Assembly: GCA_963811595.1 (NCBI GenBank) | Contig: CAWERW010000013.1 | Span: 248,001-312,000, forward strand | Length of the DNA: 64,000 nucleotides | Reading direction: 5' to 3' | Source: DASQFQ01 sp963811595 | GTDB taxonomy: Bacteria; Actinomycetota; Thermoleophilia; Solirubrobacterales; Solirubrobacteraceae | Part shown: piece by piece, positions 43,005-51,304 of the stretch | Numbering within the stretch: position 1 is the first letter of the stretch | Layout: each line of letters starts with the position of its first letter | Made by a program: the position numbers and the translations under genes | Notes under the pieces: generated by a model | Told to the model about the DNA's origin: nothing | The model's database searches: none | The model's input: the letters and a program-made list of their open reading frames with translations, nothing else

Positions 43005-44543
43005 ATGACGCGCCTGGCCGACGCCGAGCGGGCGGTCATCGATCCGCCGCTCAAGAGCCTGCGCGGCACGACCCGCCACCGCCTCGTGCGGCTCGTCCAG
43101 CGGGTGCTGCTCGCCACGGCGCGCACGCCGCTGCGGCGGGTGTGGACTCTCGGCTACCGGGTCGCGGCGCACCTCGTCGCCGCGCTGCTGGTGCGCGGCG
43201 AGGCGGGCGCGACCGTCTACGGGCGGGCGAGCCTCGGGAGCGCGGAGCTGCTGCCCGGCCTCTCCGACATCGACCTCGCGCTCGTGCTCGCCACCGACGA
43301 CGGGGCCGACCGGGTGCGGCGGCGGTGGGCGCGGCTCGGGTCGCGGCTCACCGCGACGGGGCTCGTCGACACGCCGTTCGTGTTCAGCGAGGGCGAGCTG
43401 CGCGCGGTCGCCGGGCGCTCGGTGCTCACGTACGGCGAGCCGGCGTTCGGCGGGCCGCGGGCGCGGCACGACCTCCACCGGATGCTGCAGCGCCCGGAGC
43501 TCGAAGACCCGACGCTCGACTGGCGGCGGCTGCGCGGGCCCGATCGCCGCCCGCCGCCGCGGGCCCGGGACGTGCAGGAGCGGCGCATCGCGGCCTGGCT
43601 CGACCTCGTGTTCTGGTGGCGCTTCGCGTACCCGGCGTGCGCGGCCCCGCCCGCGCCGTGGCTGGCGGGCCGCTGCGTCCGGCTCGTCGCCGGGCCCGGC
43701 CTGGTGTGGCTCGCGCTGGCGCACGGCGAGCGCCCTGCCACGCGCGACGCGGTGCTCCAGGCGCTCCTGCGGCACCTGCCGGAGGAGGAGGCCGCGCTGC
43801 GCGCCACGCTCGCGCTGCACCACGATCTGCACCGCCTGCCGGAGGCGCGGCTCGACGTCGTCGTGCCCCTGCTGATCCGGCTCTCGGACCGGATCGCCGC
43901 GCTGCTCGCCGAGCAGCTCGCCGATGCGCCCCTGACCGAGGTCGCGCTCACCGGCGAACGGGTCATGCCGCCGCCGCTCGTGGACTGGCGGGAGGTCGTC
44001 ATCCCCCAGGGACCCGGCGAGCGGCTCCAGCCGCTGGACGGCGATCCGAGCGACCCCGCGGTCCTCGCCGGCGCGGCCCTCGGCGCTCCGGACGGGGTGC
44101 AGCCGGTCCTGCGCAGCGGCCGGCTCCTGCTGCTGCCCGGGCTCGAGTTCCGCCCCACCCGCCTGCGCGCGATCCAGTGCCGCGTGACCGACCCGGTGTC
44201 GTTCGCCCTGCTCGACGGCGAACCCTCCGCGCGCTTCCCCGACGTCGCCGGCTGGTCGATCGGCGACATGGCGCGCCGCGCGGTCGCCGAGCACGCCGCG
44301 CGCCTGCGCGACGGCCCGCCGGACCTCGACCTGGTGCTGACCGCGGCCCGCGCGGCGCTGCTGCACGAGAGCGTGCGCGCGGGCGAGCCCGAGCTCGTGC
44401 TCGGCGCCGCGGACGCCGCCGCCCGGCTGCCCGGCGACGCGGCCGCCGAGGCGGTGAGCGCCGGCGCGGCGCCGCCCGCCGTGCTCTCCGCGCTGCGCGA
44501 GCAGGTGCTCGCGCTGCCCGCGTTCAGCGCGCCAGCGCCGTGA
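43005..44543 (+). CDS. Nucleotidyltransferase-like protein of a sugar locus
   Basis: 512 residues. SAELLPGLSDIDLALVLATD (about residues 77-96) has the G-S-x-x-x-G-x-S-D-x-D pattern of minimal nucleotidyltransferases (pol-beta superfamily), and the two Asp residues would bind metal. The rest is helical and Arg/Ala-rich, without a recognised domain. It is the only rightward gene next to the leftward ABC export operon and overlaps the UGT-like gene by 20 bases. Nucleotidyltransferase and HPr-kinase-like genes often co-occur in capsule and peptide-modification loci, which fits the neighbourhood. Confidence 0.7.
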   Translation: MTRLADAERAVIDPPLKSLRGTTRHRLVRLVQRVLLATARTPLRRVWTLGYRVAAHLVAALLVRGEAGATVYGRASLGSAELLPGLSDIDLALVLATDDGADRVRRRWARLGSRLTATGLVDTPFVFSEGELRAVAGRSVLTYGEPAFGGPRARHDLHRMLQRPELEDPTLDWRRLRGPDRRPPPRARDVQERRIAAWLDLVFWWRFAYPACAAPPAPWLAGRCVRLVAGPGLVWLALAHGERPATRDAVLQALLRHLPEEEAALRATLALHHDLHRLPEARLDVVVPLLIRLSDRIAALLAEQLADAPLTEVALTGERVMPPPLVDWREVVIPQGPGERLQPLDGDPSDPAVLAGAALGAPDGVQPVLRSGRLLLLPGLEFRPTRLRAIQCRVTDPVSFALLDGEPSARFPDVAGWSIGDMARRAVAEHAARLRDGPPDLDLVLTAARAALLHESVRAGEPELVLGAADAAARLPGDAAAEAVSAGAAPPAVLSALREQVLALPAFSAPAP

Positions 44544-45711
44544 TGCGCTCGACCACCGCGGGCCGCGCGGCGATCGCGTCGAGCTCCCAGCCGCGGGCGC
44601 GAGCCAGCGCCTCGTCCATCGCGGGCGCCTCGGCGGTCACGCGGTCGAGCGCGGCCTCGACGTCGTCGGCGGAGACGGGGGCCAGGACCGCTCCCGCGAG
44701 CGGCACCGCGATGCCCAGCTCGCGGGCTCTCGCGGCCATGCCCGGCTGGTCGCCGAAGCAGGGGTAGGAGATCATCGGCACCTGCAGCAGGCACGCCTCG
44801 TGGATCGAGTGGACCCCGCAGTGAGTGACGAACACGTCGGCCTCGCCGAGCTCGGCGAACTGATCGAGCCAGCGCGCCACGCGCGCGCCGCGCGCCTCGA
44901 GCGCGGCGACCGCGTCGTCGTCGACGTCCGCGCCGCCGAGGCTGATGACCGCCTCGATCCCGCGCCGCGCCGCCGCCTCGGCGACGGCCCGCAGCGCCGC
45001 GAGCACCTGGTCGGGGTAGTAGCGCCACACGATCGTGCCCATCGCAGCGTAGAGGCGGCGCGGCGGCCGCGCGGGCGCGCGGACCGGCGTGGCGGCGCGC
45101 GCGGCGGCCGGCGATCCCCAGAAGGCGAGCGGGGCGAACGCCGCGTGATCGGCCTCGGGCAGGAAGCCCGCCGGCTCGCAGTACAGGTTGAGGTCGGAGC
45201 TCAGGTGGTAGTAGGCGAACGGCGACGCGTCCTCCCAGCCGTGGCGCTCCCGCAGCCGCTCGGCCGCGTCGAGGCACACCCGCGTGAGCCGCACGCGCGG
45301 ATCGCGGTCGAAGGCCGGGATCACCCGCACCGGGTCCATGTTGTGGCCGACGACGATGCAGACGTAGGGCACGCCGAGCGCCGCGCTCACGACGCGGCCG
45401 ATCACCGCGAAGGAGTCGCCCGCGACGAGGTCGGGGCCGAAGGCGGCGACCTCGGCGACGATCGCGTCGGCGTGCGCCGCGGTCCACGTCACCATGCGGG
45501 ACGACCCCGGCCGGGACACGGCGTCGACCGCCGCGATAGGGAAGCGCGCGTAGACGTCCACGAGCGTGGCGCCGGCGGCCTCGACCTCGGCGGCGTAGGC
45601 GCCGCCCCCGTAGACGCGCACCTCAACGCCGGCGCTCGCGAGCGCCTCGACGACGGGGCCCACGGACCGGAAGTGGTTGGCCTCGGCGATGGCGAAGACG
45701 GCGATCCTCAT
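44524..45711 (-). CDS. UGT/MGT-type glycosyltransferase (GT1)
   Basis: 395 residues from ATG 45711. MRIAVFAIAEANHFRSVGPV is the classic GT1 opening (HxxP-like position), PDLVAGDSFAVIGRVVSAAL continues the acceptor domain. The donor domain has LYAAMGTIVWRYYPDQVL, ARWLDQFAELGEADVFVTHC and GVHSIHEACLLQVPMISYP, which is the conserved H-C-G-x-x-S-x-x-E sugar-nucleotide signature, then DQPGMAARARELGIA. It glycosylates a small molecule or lipid. It is the last gene of the leftward ABC operon and starts inside the previous gene's stop (ATGA). Confidence 0.88.
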   Translation of the reverse strand: MRIAVFAIAEANHFRSVGPVVEALASAGVEVRVYGGGAYAAEVEAAGATLVDVYARFPIAAVDAVSRPGSSRMVTWTAAHADAIVAEVAAFGPDLVAGDSFAVIGRVVSAALGVPYVCIVVGHNMDPVRVIPAFDRDPRVRLTRVCLDAAERLRERHGWEDASPFAYYHLSSDLNLYCEPAGFLPEADHAAFAPLAFWGSPAAARAATPVRAPARPPRRLYAAMGTIVWRYYPDQVLAALRAVAEAAARRGIEAVISLGGADVDDDAVAALEARGARVARWLDQFAELGEADVFVTHCGVHSIHEACLLQVPMISYPCFGDQPGMAARARELGIAVPLAGAVLAPVSADDVEAALDRVTAEAPAMDEALARARGWELDAIAARPAVVERITALAR

Positions 45712-46430
45712 CGCAGCTCCAGCTCGTCCATCAGCTCGGCCATCCGCGCCAGGTGCGGCGCGCACCAGGCCGGCGTGTCGAGCGGCTCGCGATAGAGGCG
45801 CCGGTAGCGCTCATAGCGCCGCAGCAGCGCGGCGCGCGACGGCGCCGGCCCGCTGCCCCCGAGCGAGGTCTGCGAGGCGAGCGTGCGGTTCATCGCGCTC
45901 AGCCGCGCGGGCAGCTGCGGGAGCGCGTGCTGCTCGAACCACCTGGTCGCGGCGACATGCGAGACGGCCGTGCCGCGGCGCCCCGGCTGCTTGACGAGCG
46001 CGTAGTTGTTGGTGGTGCAGCGGTACTTGATCGGGATCCGCGGCAGCCGCCGCCGCGCCGCCCAGCCGACCGCGTGGCGCCAGTTCAGCGGCACCTCGAC
46101 GAACGTGGCCGTCCACGAGCAGCCGCCGCGCCCGTCCCACTCGCGCTCGAGCGTGGTGGCCGCGTCCGGCGCGAACCAGTCGTCGTCGTCGACGGGCAGC
46201 ACGACCGCGCCGTCGGGGATCGCCTCCCAGTCGGTGCTGACGGTCGCGCCCTCCACCGCGCCGCGGCTCGCCCGGGCGATCTCCGCCACCCGGCCGCGGA
46301 AGACGTGGAACGGCACGCTGAACGTCGCGTCCCACAGCTCGACGCGCGAGCGGAACGCGTGCGGGCACTGGGCGAGGAACGCCGCCTCGTCCGTCCAGTC
46401 GAGGTCGGTGCGCAGCCAGATGTGGATCAC
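45708..46430 (-). CDS. Putative glycosyltransferase-like protein
   Basis: 240 residues from a GTG overlapping the previous stop. HIWLRTDLDWTDEAAFLAQC opens it; GAVVLPVDDDDWFAPDAATT carries an acidic DDDD run at the place where GT-A enzymes hold their metal (DxD). TTNNYALVKQPGRRGTAVSH follows. The fold is probably GT-A, but similarity to a named family is weak. Context (between an HPr-kinase-like gene and a GT1) supports a role in the glycan pathway. Confidence 0.6.
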   Translation of the reverse strand: MIHIWLRTDLDWTDEAAFLAQCPHAFRSRVELWDATFSVPFHVFRGRVAEIARASRGAVEGATVSTDWEAIPDGAVVLPVDDDDWFAPDAATTLEREWDGRGGCSWTATFVEVPLNWRHAVGWAARRRLPRIPIKYRCTTNNYALVKQPGRRGTAVSHVAATRWFEQHALPQLPARLSAMNRTLASQTSLGGSGPAPSRAALLRRYERYRRLYREPLDTPAWCAPHLARMAELMDELELR

Positions 46431-47422
46431 CGCAGCAGCGGCTCCAGCGCGGCCCAGTTGGCCTCGTGGTCGCGGCCCGTGGTGAGCCGCCAGACGCGGG
46501 CGCGCGCGAGCCCCGCCGCGCAGCCGCGGGCGCGCACCAGCCCGGGCCGCGCCTGCGAGAGCACGTCGCGCGGGCCGCGCTGGAGCACGAACTCCATGCC
46601 CTGGTAGAGCCCGACGCCGACGACCGACTCGCGCAGCAGCGGGGCGAGCGCCTCGCGGCGTCCGACCGGCTCCAGGCGCGCCCCGCGCCCGAGCGTCCGC
46701 TCGGCGAGCACGAGGTGGCGCAGCGGCTGCGGCTGCTCCTCGATGCGGTCGCGGAACGCCGCCAGCTCGAGCGCGAGCTTCGGGTGGTGCTCCATGCGGT
46801 CGATGCGGCGCACGTGCCCGGGCGGCAGCCGTTCGGCGTCGGTGGCGTTGACGCCGACGCGCAGCGGGAACGGGTGCAGTCGCCCGCCGCGGTCGAGCAG
46901 CGGCGAGTCGTCGGAGAGCAGCCGCACCGCGGGGTCTCGCAGCGCGCGCAGGCCGAGCGTGGTCTTGCCGCCGCCCGAGGGCAGCATCACGGCGACGCCG
47001 CCGGACGCGCCCGCGAGCCCGAGCGCGTGCAGCCGCACGAGCCCGACGCGGTCGAGGTGCTCGCCGATGCGCGAGACGACGAAGTGGTAGGCGGCCTCGT
47101 GCACGAGCGCGGCGTCCTCGCCCTCGATCGTCACCGTCCCGGCGGCGCGGTCGTAGACCGAGAGCGCGCGGCCGAAGTAGTCGATGAGCTGGCGCTCGCC
47201 GTCGGCGAGCACGAGGTTGCGGGGCGTGACGAACGCGGGCCGCGCGGCCGCGTGCGCGTCCCAGTCCGGCGCCCGGCGCAGGACCCGGACCGTCGCGCCC
47301 GGCCTGCCGTTGCCGGCGCCCTCGAACCACGCGAAGTCGAGCGCGAGCGCGTGCAGCACCTCCGGCCAGTCGCCGCCGGCCCGGATCGCGAGCCCGTGGA
47401 CGTCGAGCGCGAGCTCGCTCAT
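46427..47422 (-). CDS. HPr-kinase-like P-loop protein
   Basis: 331 residues from ATG 47422. AVMLPSGGGKTTLGLRALRD is the Walker A, and VRLLSDDSPLLDRGGRLHPF is the Asp-Asp motif that in HPr kinases follows the P-loop. The N-terminal 130 residues lack the HPrK N-domain and are unassigned. Relatives sit in capsule clusters and in modification clusters of lasso peptides, where they phosphorylate a serine. Here the neighbours are an ABC-2 exporter and glycosyltransferases, so a sugar or lipid kinase role is possible. Overlaps both neighbours by four bases. Confidence 0.7.
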   Translation of the reverse strand: MSELALDVHGLAIRAGGDWPEVLHALALDFAWFEGAGNGRPGATVRVLRRAPDWDAHAAARPAFVTPRNLVLADGERQLIDYFGRALSVYDRAAGTVTIEGEDAALVHEAAYHFVVSRIGEHLDRVGLVRLHALGLAGASGGVAVMLPSGGGKTTLGLRALRDPAVRLLSDDSPLLDRGGRLHPFPLRVGVNATDAERLPPGHVRRIDRMEHHPKLALELAAFRDRIEEQPQPLRHLVLAERTLGRGARLEPVGRREALAPLLRESVVGVGLYQGMEFVLQRGPRDVLSQARPGLVRARGCAAGLARARVWRLTTGRDHEANWAALEPLLR

Positions 47423-48120
47423 GCCAGGACCGAGTCGGCCACGTCGTCGCCGACCACGCTGCCCGTCTCGAGCTGCACCGCGCGGTCGCACATCGTCGCG
47501 AGCGCGTGGTGGTCGTGGCCGGCGGCGATGACGATCCCGCCGCGCTCGCGGATCGCGTGGGCGCGCTCGGCCATCACGGCGCGGAACTCGCGGTCGAGCG
47601 CCTCGTGGACCTCGTCGAGCAGCAGCACGTCGACGTCGCGCTGCGCGGCGACCGCGAAGCCGAGGCGGGCGCGCATGCCCTGCGAGTAGGTCGACACCGG
47701 CAGGTCGAAGGCGTCGCCGAGCCGGCTCACCTCCTCGACGCGCGCCACCGCCGCCCGCGCCTCGCGCAGGCTGAGCCCGCTGAGCACGCCGAGCAGCTCC
47801 GCGTTCTCGCGGCCGGTGAGCAGCCCGAGCAGGCCGGCGTCGGTCGCCAGCAGGGTGCCGACCCGGCCCTCGACCGCGAGCGTGCCCTCGTCGGCGGGGA
47901 GGATCCCGCCCAGCACGCGCAGCAGCGTCGTCTTGCCCGACCCGGTCGGCCCGACGAGCGCCACGCCCTCGCCCGGCCCGACGCGCAAGTCGAGGCCGCG
48001 CAGCGCCCACACCGTGCCGCCGGCGCGGCGGAAGCGCGCGAGCGTGGGCGAGAGCACGCGCCGCTGGCGGTCGAACTGGAAGCGCACGCCAACGCCGCGC
48101 GCGTCGACGGTCGCGCTCAC
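47419..48120 (-). CDS. Polysaccharide ABC transporter ATPase (TagH/Wzt-like, no C-terminal domain)
   Basis: 233 residues from GTG 48120. Walker A GPTGSGKTT, signature in PVSTYSQGMRARLGF, Walker B VDVLLLDEVHEALDREFRAV and switch AAGHDHHALA (His kept). Unlike the ATPase at 3097 it has no extra C-terminal domain, so its substrate recognition must differ. It overlaps the permease and the kinase-like gene by four bases each. It would power export of a glycan made by the surrounding transferases. Confidence 0.9.
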   Translation of the reverse strand: MSATVDARGVGVRFQFDRQRRVLSPTLARFRRAGGTVWALRGLDLRVGPGEGVALVGPTGSGKTTLLRVLGGILPADEGTLAVEGRVGTLLATDAGLLGLLTGRENAELLGVLSGLSLREARAAVARVEEVSRLGDAFDLPVSTYSQGMRARLGFAVAAQRDVDVLLLDEVHEALDREFRAVMAERAHAIRERGGIVIAAGHDHHALATMCDRAVQLETGSVVGDDVADSVLA

Positions 48121-48872
48121 TCGACGAGCCTCGCGAGCTGCGGCGCCTCGCGGCGGAACAGCGGGACGACGGCAGCGAGCGCCGCGAGCGCGATCGCGCT
48201 CGGCACGAGCAGCTCCCAGGCGGCCGGGGAGACGCCGTCGAGGAAGACGCTGCGGTAGGACTCGAACAGGCCGGTCAGCGGGTTCGCGCGCAGCCAGCCG
48301 GCCGCGTCGCCGCTCACCTGCTCGAGCGCGACGAAGCCGGGCGCGATGAAGAACGCGGCGCGCACGACGCTGAGCACGAACGGCGTCGCCTCGCGAAACC
48401 ACACGCCGATCAGCGCCGCGGGGTAGGCGGCGGCCAGCGCGACCAGGAGGTTCGCGGCGACCAGCAGCGGCAGCCACAGGATCGCGATGGTCGGCACGAC
48501 GCCGTAGACGGCCATCATGACCCCGAGCAGGGTGAGCGCGGCGGCGAAGCCGACGGACTCCGCGATCACCGAGGCGATCGGGATCAGCTCGCGGTCGAAG
48601 GGCATGTTCGTGATCACCGACGCGCGGCTCTGGACCGCGGTGAGCGAGTTGACGATCGTCATCACGATCAGCTGGAACGGGACGAGCGCGCAGGCGATGC
48701 TCAGCCCGACCGCTCGCCCCGGCCGGTCGAGCACGACGGTGACGAGCACGAGGTAGACGCCGGTCACCGCGTACGGGTCCAGCAGCCAGCGGACCGCGCG
48801 CAGCCGGCTGCGGCCGTAGCGGACGCGGATGTCCGACCGCGCGAGCGCGCGCAGCACGTCGACGCGGCTCAC
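48117..48872 (-). CDS. ABC-2 type polysaccharide export permease
   Basis: 251 residues from GTG 48872. RVDVLRALARSDIRVRYGRS is the N-terminal interface helix with the R-Y-x-x-S style end, followed by about six membrane segments (GVYLVLVTVVLDRPG, VGFAAALTLLGVMMAVYGVV, AANLLVALAAAYPAALIGVW) and LRANPLTGLFESYRSVFLDG, the conserved N-P-L-x-x-x-x-x-x-x-R motif of this transporter type. It pairs with the ATPase behind it. Confidence 0.9.
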   Translation of the reverse strand: MSRVDVLRALARSDIRVRYGRSRLRAVRWLLDPYAVTGVYLVLVTVVLDRPGRAVGLSIACALVPFQLIVMTIVNSLTAVQSRASVITNMPFDRELIPIASVIAESVGFAAALTLLGVMMAVYGVVPTIAILWLPLLVAANLLVALAAAYPAALIGVWFREATPFVLSVVRAAFFIAPGFVALEQVSGDAAGWLRANPLTGLFESYRSVFLDGVSPAAWELLVPSAIALAALAAVVPLFRREAPQLARLVE

Positions 48873-49807
48873 GCGACGACCTCGGCGGCGCGCGCCGGCG
48901 GCGGCGACGCGGCGGCGGGCTCCTCCCCCCGGCTCCGGAGGTGCGCCGCGATGCCGACCGGCACGGACGCGACGGCGGTGAGGCTGTGCACGAGGTGCAG
49001 GCCGACCCCCGCCGCCGCGAGCCGCGGGCCGCCGCGGCGCAGCAGCAGCGCGTAGAAGCGATGGTTGAGGGCGATCACCGCGAGCAGGCAGGGGGCCGCG
49101 AGCCGCGGGCGCACGACCGCGAGCAGGTGCAGCACGGCGGTGAGGCGGTGGCGCGGGCTGAGGTTGAGCGCGCTCGAGAGCTCGCGCCGCCGCAGCAGGA
49201 TCTGCACCCACGGCACGCCGCGGCGGATCAGGTCGGTGCGGACCATCTCGCGCAGCGTCCAGCGCTTGAGGTGGGTGCCGCGCAGCTCCGGGTCGAGCAC
49301 GAGCCGCGCGCCGCGCGCGTTCAGCCGCATCCCGAGCTCGACGTCCTCCATCGCGTCCGGGCAGTGCTCCGTGTCGAAGCCTCCGACGGCCTCGAACGTG
49401 TCGCGGCGGATCGCGCCGAGGCCGGACCAGAACGTCGTCGCGGCGCCCGCGCCCTGCTGGTGCGTGTGGTGGTGGAGCAGGTTGCGGAAGCGCGAGACGG
49501 CGTGCGCGTCCGCGGGGTCGTCGTCGTAGGAGCCGAACAGCGCCGTCAGCTCGGGGTCGGCGCCGAAGGCGGCGCGGATGCGGTCGAGCGCGCCGCGGTG
49601 GACGGCGACGTCGGAGTCGACGAACACGAGCACCTCGCACCCGGCGCGCAGCGCGCCCGCGTTGCGGGCCGCCGCAGGGCCGTTGCCGGTACGGACGACG
49701 TGCAGCTCGTCCTCGTGCTCGAGCTCCGGCTCCAGCGCGGCGAGGGCGGCCGCGAGCGTGTCGCGGCCGTCGGAGGCCGGGACGATCACGCTCAGCGCCG
49801 GCTTCAC
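48869..49807 (-). CDS. Family 2 glycosyltransferase (mycofactocin MftF / hopene-type GT2-like)
   Basis: 312 residues from GTG 49807. KPALSVIVPASDGRDTLAAA, NGPAAARNAGALRAGCEVLV and VFVDSDVAVHRGAL (metal site) define GT2. RDTFEAVGGFDTEHCPDAME and DVELGMRLNARGARLVLDPE give the acceptor-side ED motif. Two hydrophobic stretches near the C-terminus may anchor it to the membrane. First gene after the membrane protein at 49817; probably the first enzyme of the ABC export operon. The specific sub-family is a guess. Confidence 0.85.
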   Translation of the reverse strand: MKPALSVIVPASDGRDTLAAALAALEPELEHEDELHVVRTGNGPAAARNAGALRAGCEVLVFVDSDVAVHRGALDRIRAAFGADPELTALFGSYDDDPADAHAVSRFRNLLHHHTHQQGAGAATTFWSGLGAIRRDTFEAVGGFDTEHCPDAMEDVELGMRLNARGARLVLDPELRGTHLKRWTLREMVRTDLIRRGVPWVQILLRRRELSSALNLSPRHRLTAVLHLLAVVRPRLAAPCLLAVIALNHRFYALLLRRGGPRLAAAGVGLHLVHSLTAVASVPVGIAAHLRSRGEEPAAASPPPARAAEVVA

Positions 49808-49816
49808 CGGGCAATC

Positions 49817-51262
49817 CTATGCATCGGCGCGCAGCCAGACGCGGGAGCCGCGGACGTCGTAGGCGAGCCGGTAGGGCACGTTGCGCATGAGCTCATGGAC
49901 CTCCGGGCCGACCGCCTCCTGCGGGAGCGCGGCGATCGCCGCCGGCGGGTCGGCGAGCAGCCCGGCGAGGAGCTCGCGCTTGTTGTCCCGGTTGCGCTGG
50001 ACGAAGTAGGGGTCGAAGAAGCGCGTCGGCGCCCGGCGCCGCGCGAGCCAGTAGACCTGCGCCTCGATGCCCTCGACCTGGATGCGGTCGCCGGGCCGGG
50101 TGCTTGCAGCGACGAACTCCGCGACCGGGTGCTGCTCGGGGAAGCCGGTGTCGCCGAGCCGCCGCCGCTCGGGCGGGATCTGCAGGAGGTCGAGCTGCGG
50201 GATCGCGACGTAGGGGACCCAGAGCGCGGCGAGCACGACCGCGGCGAGCGCCACGCGGGGCCGCCGCGCCAGGCGCGGCCAGACCGCGGACAGGCCGAGC
50301 CCGATCCCCGCGGCGATGCCGGCCAGCCCGGGGTAGTAGTGGTGGCGGAACCCGTAGGTCGCGAGCTTCACGCGCAGCAGCGCGACGACGATCCACAGCG
50401 CGCTCGCGATCGCGGGCGCGCGCAGCCGCCGGTCGGAGGCCGCGGCGACCGCGCAGCCGAGCAGCCCCGCGATCCACAGCCCCGGCGCGGGCAGGCGGAA
50501 CAACACCTGCGTCCCGCGCTCGCCGCCGCGCTCCAGCACGCTGCCGGTCGGGATGCCCTGGGTCGCCGTGCGCACCGCCTGCCGCAGGACCTGGTCGGCC
50601 ATGTCGTCGAGCGCGCCGGCCAGCGCGATCCAGCCGAGGACCACCACCGCGACCGCCGCCCCGCCCGCCGCGCCGAGCGCGAGCGGCCTCCGCCCCCCGG
50701 CCCGCCCCAGCTCCCACGCCACGAACGGGAGCACGACGGCGAACGCCGGGTTCATCAGCGTCGCCGCGGCCGCGAGCGCCCCGGCCGCCAGCGACGCCCG
50801 CCGGCTGCCCCGGGTCGCGAAATACCACGCCCCCGCCATCGGCGCGATGCCGTACTGCGCCGTGTTGGGGTCGTCGCCGGCCAGCGCGGGCACCGACGCG
50901 AGCAGCGCGAGCGCCAGCCCGGCCGCTGCGCCGGCGGCGCGCCCGGCGTAGTGCGCCACGTAGCCGGCGACCGCGAGCGCCGCGAGCGCGGCGAACACGA
51001 GCAGCGTCAGGCGCACGAGGACGGGGTGCGGAGCGCTGATCAGCGAGATCGGCGCGAACAGCAGGTAGGTCACCGGGCCCTTGTTGTTCGCGGCGTCGAC
51101 GTACGGCGTCCCGCCGTGCAGCAGCACGTCGGCGACGTAGAGGTACTGCCCCGTGTCGGGCTCGAGCGGCTTGCGCCACGACTGCGGCCGGCTCAGCCCG
51201 GCGACGAGCGCGAACAGGGCGAAGCCCGCGGCCGCGGGATGGCGCAGGGCGAGCGCTCGCAT
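49817..51262 (-). CDS. Polytopic membrane protein, GT-C/ArnT-like glycosyltransferase
   Basis: 481 residues with about ten membrane segments. The first loop has KPLEPDTGQYLYVADVLLHG and GGTPYVDAANNKGPVTYLLF, a pattern (acidic residues, then D-x-x-x-x-K-x-P) that is usual in GT39/ArnT-like enzymes that use polyprenyl-phosphate sugars. A later external stretch has ATYGFRHHYYPGLAGIAAGI. The C-terminal ~110 residues are soluble. It would act on the outer face of the membrane. The donor could be made by a DPM1-like GT2 such as that at 37024. Nine bases separate it from the GT2 gene downstream. Confidence 0.82.
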   Translation of the reverse strand: MRALALRHPAAAGFALFALVAGLSRPQSWRKPLEPDTGQYLYVADVLLHGGTPYVDAANNKGPVTYLLFAPISLISAPHPVLVRLTLLVFAALAALAVAGYVAHYAGRAAGAAAGLALALLASVPALAGDDPNTAQYGIAPMAGAWYFATRGSRRASLAAGALAAAATLMNPAFAVVLPFVAWELGRAGGRRPLALGAAGGAAVAVVVLGWIALAGALDDMADQVLRQAVRTATQGIPTGSVLERGGERGTQVLFRLPAPGLWIAGLLGCAVAAASDRRLRAPAIASALWIVVALLRVKLATYGFRHHYYPGLAGIAAGIGLGLSAVWPRLARRPRVALAAVVLAALWVPYVAIPQLDLLQIPPERRRLGDTGFPEQHPVAEFVAASTRPGDRIQVEGIEAQVYWLARRRAPTRFFDPYFVQRNRDNKRELLAGLLADPPAAIAALPQEAVGPEVHELMRNVPYRLAYDVRGSRVWLRADA

Positions 51263-51304
51263 GAGCGCGGAAACCTACGGGGCCTGCGGTCTAAGGTGGG
51301 CGCC

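Noticed and set aside
43005..51262. Lasso-peptide or other RiPP cluster suggested by the HPr-kinase-like and nucleotidyltransferase-like genes
   Set aside because: No asparagine-synthase-like cyclase, PqqD-like protein, transglutaminase-like protease or precursor peptide was seen; the glycosyltransferases and ABC-2 exporter point to a glycan.
48941..51300. Very long rightward frame that runs into the FG-GAP gene
   Set aside because: Only the part from 51305 has a signal peptide and repeats; upstream it is the antisense of the GT2 and membrane-protein genes.
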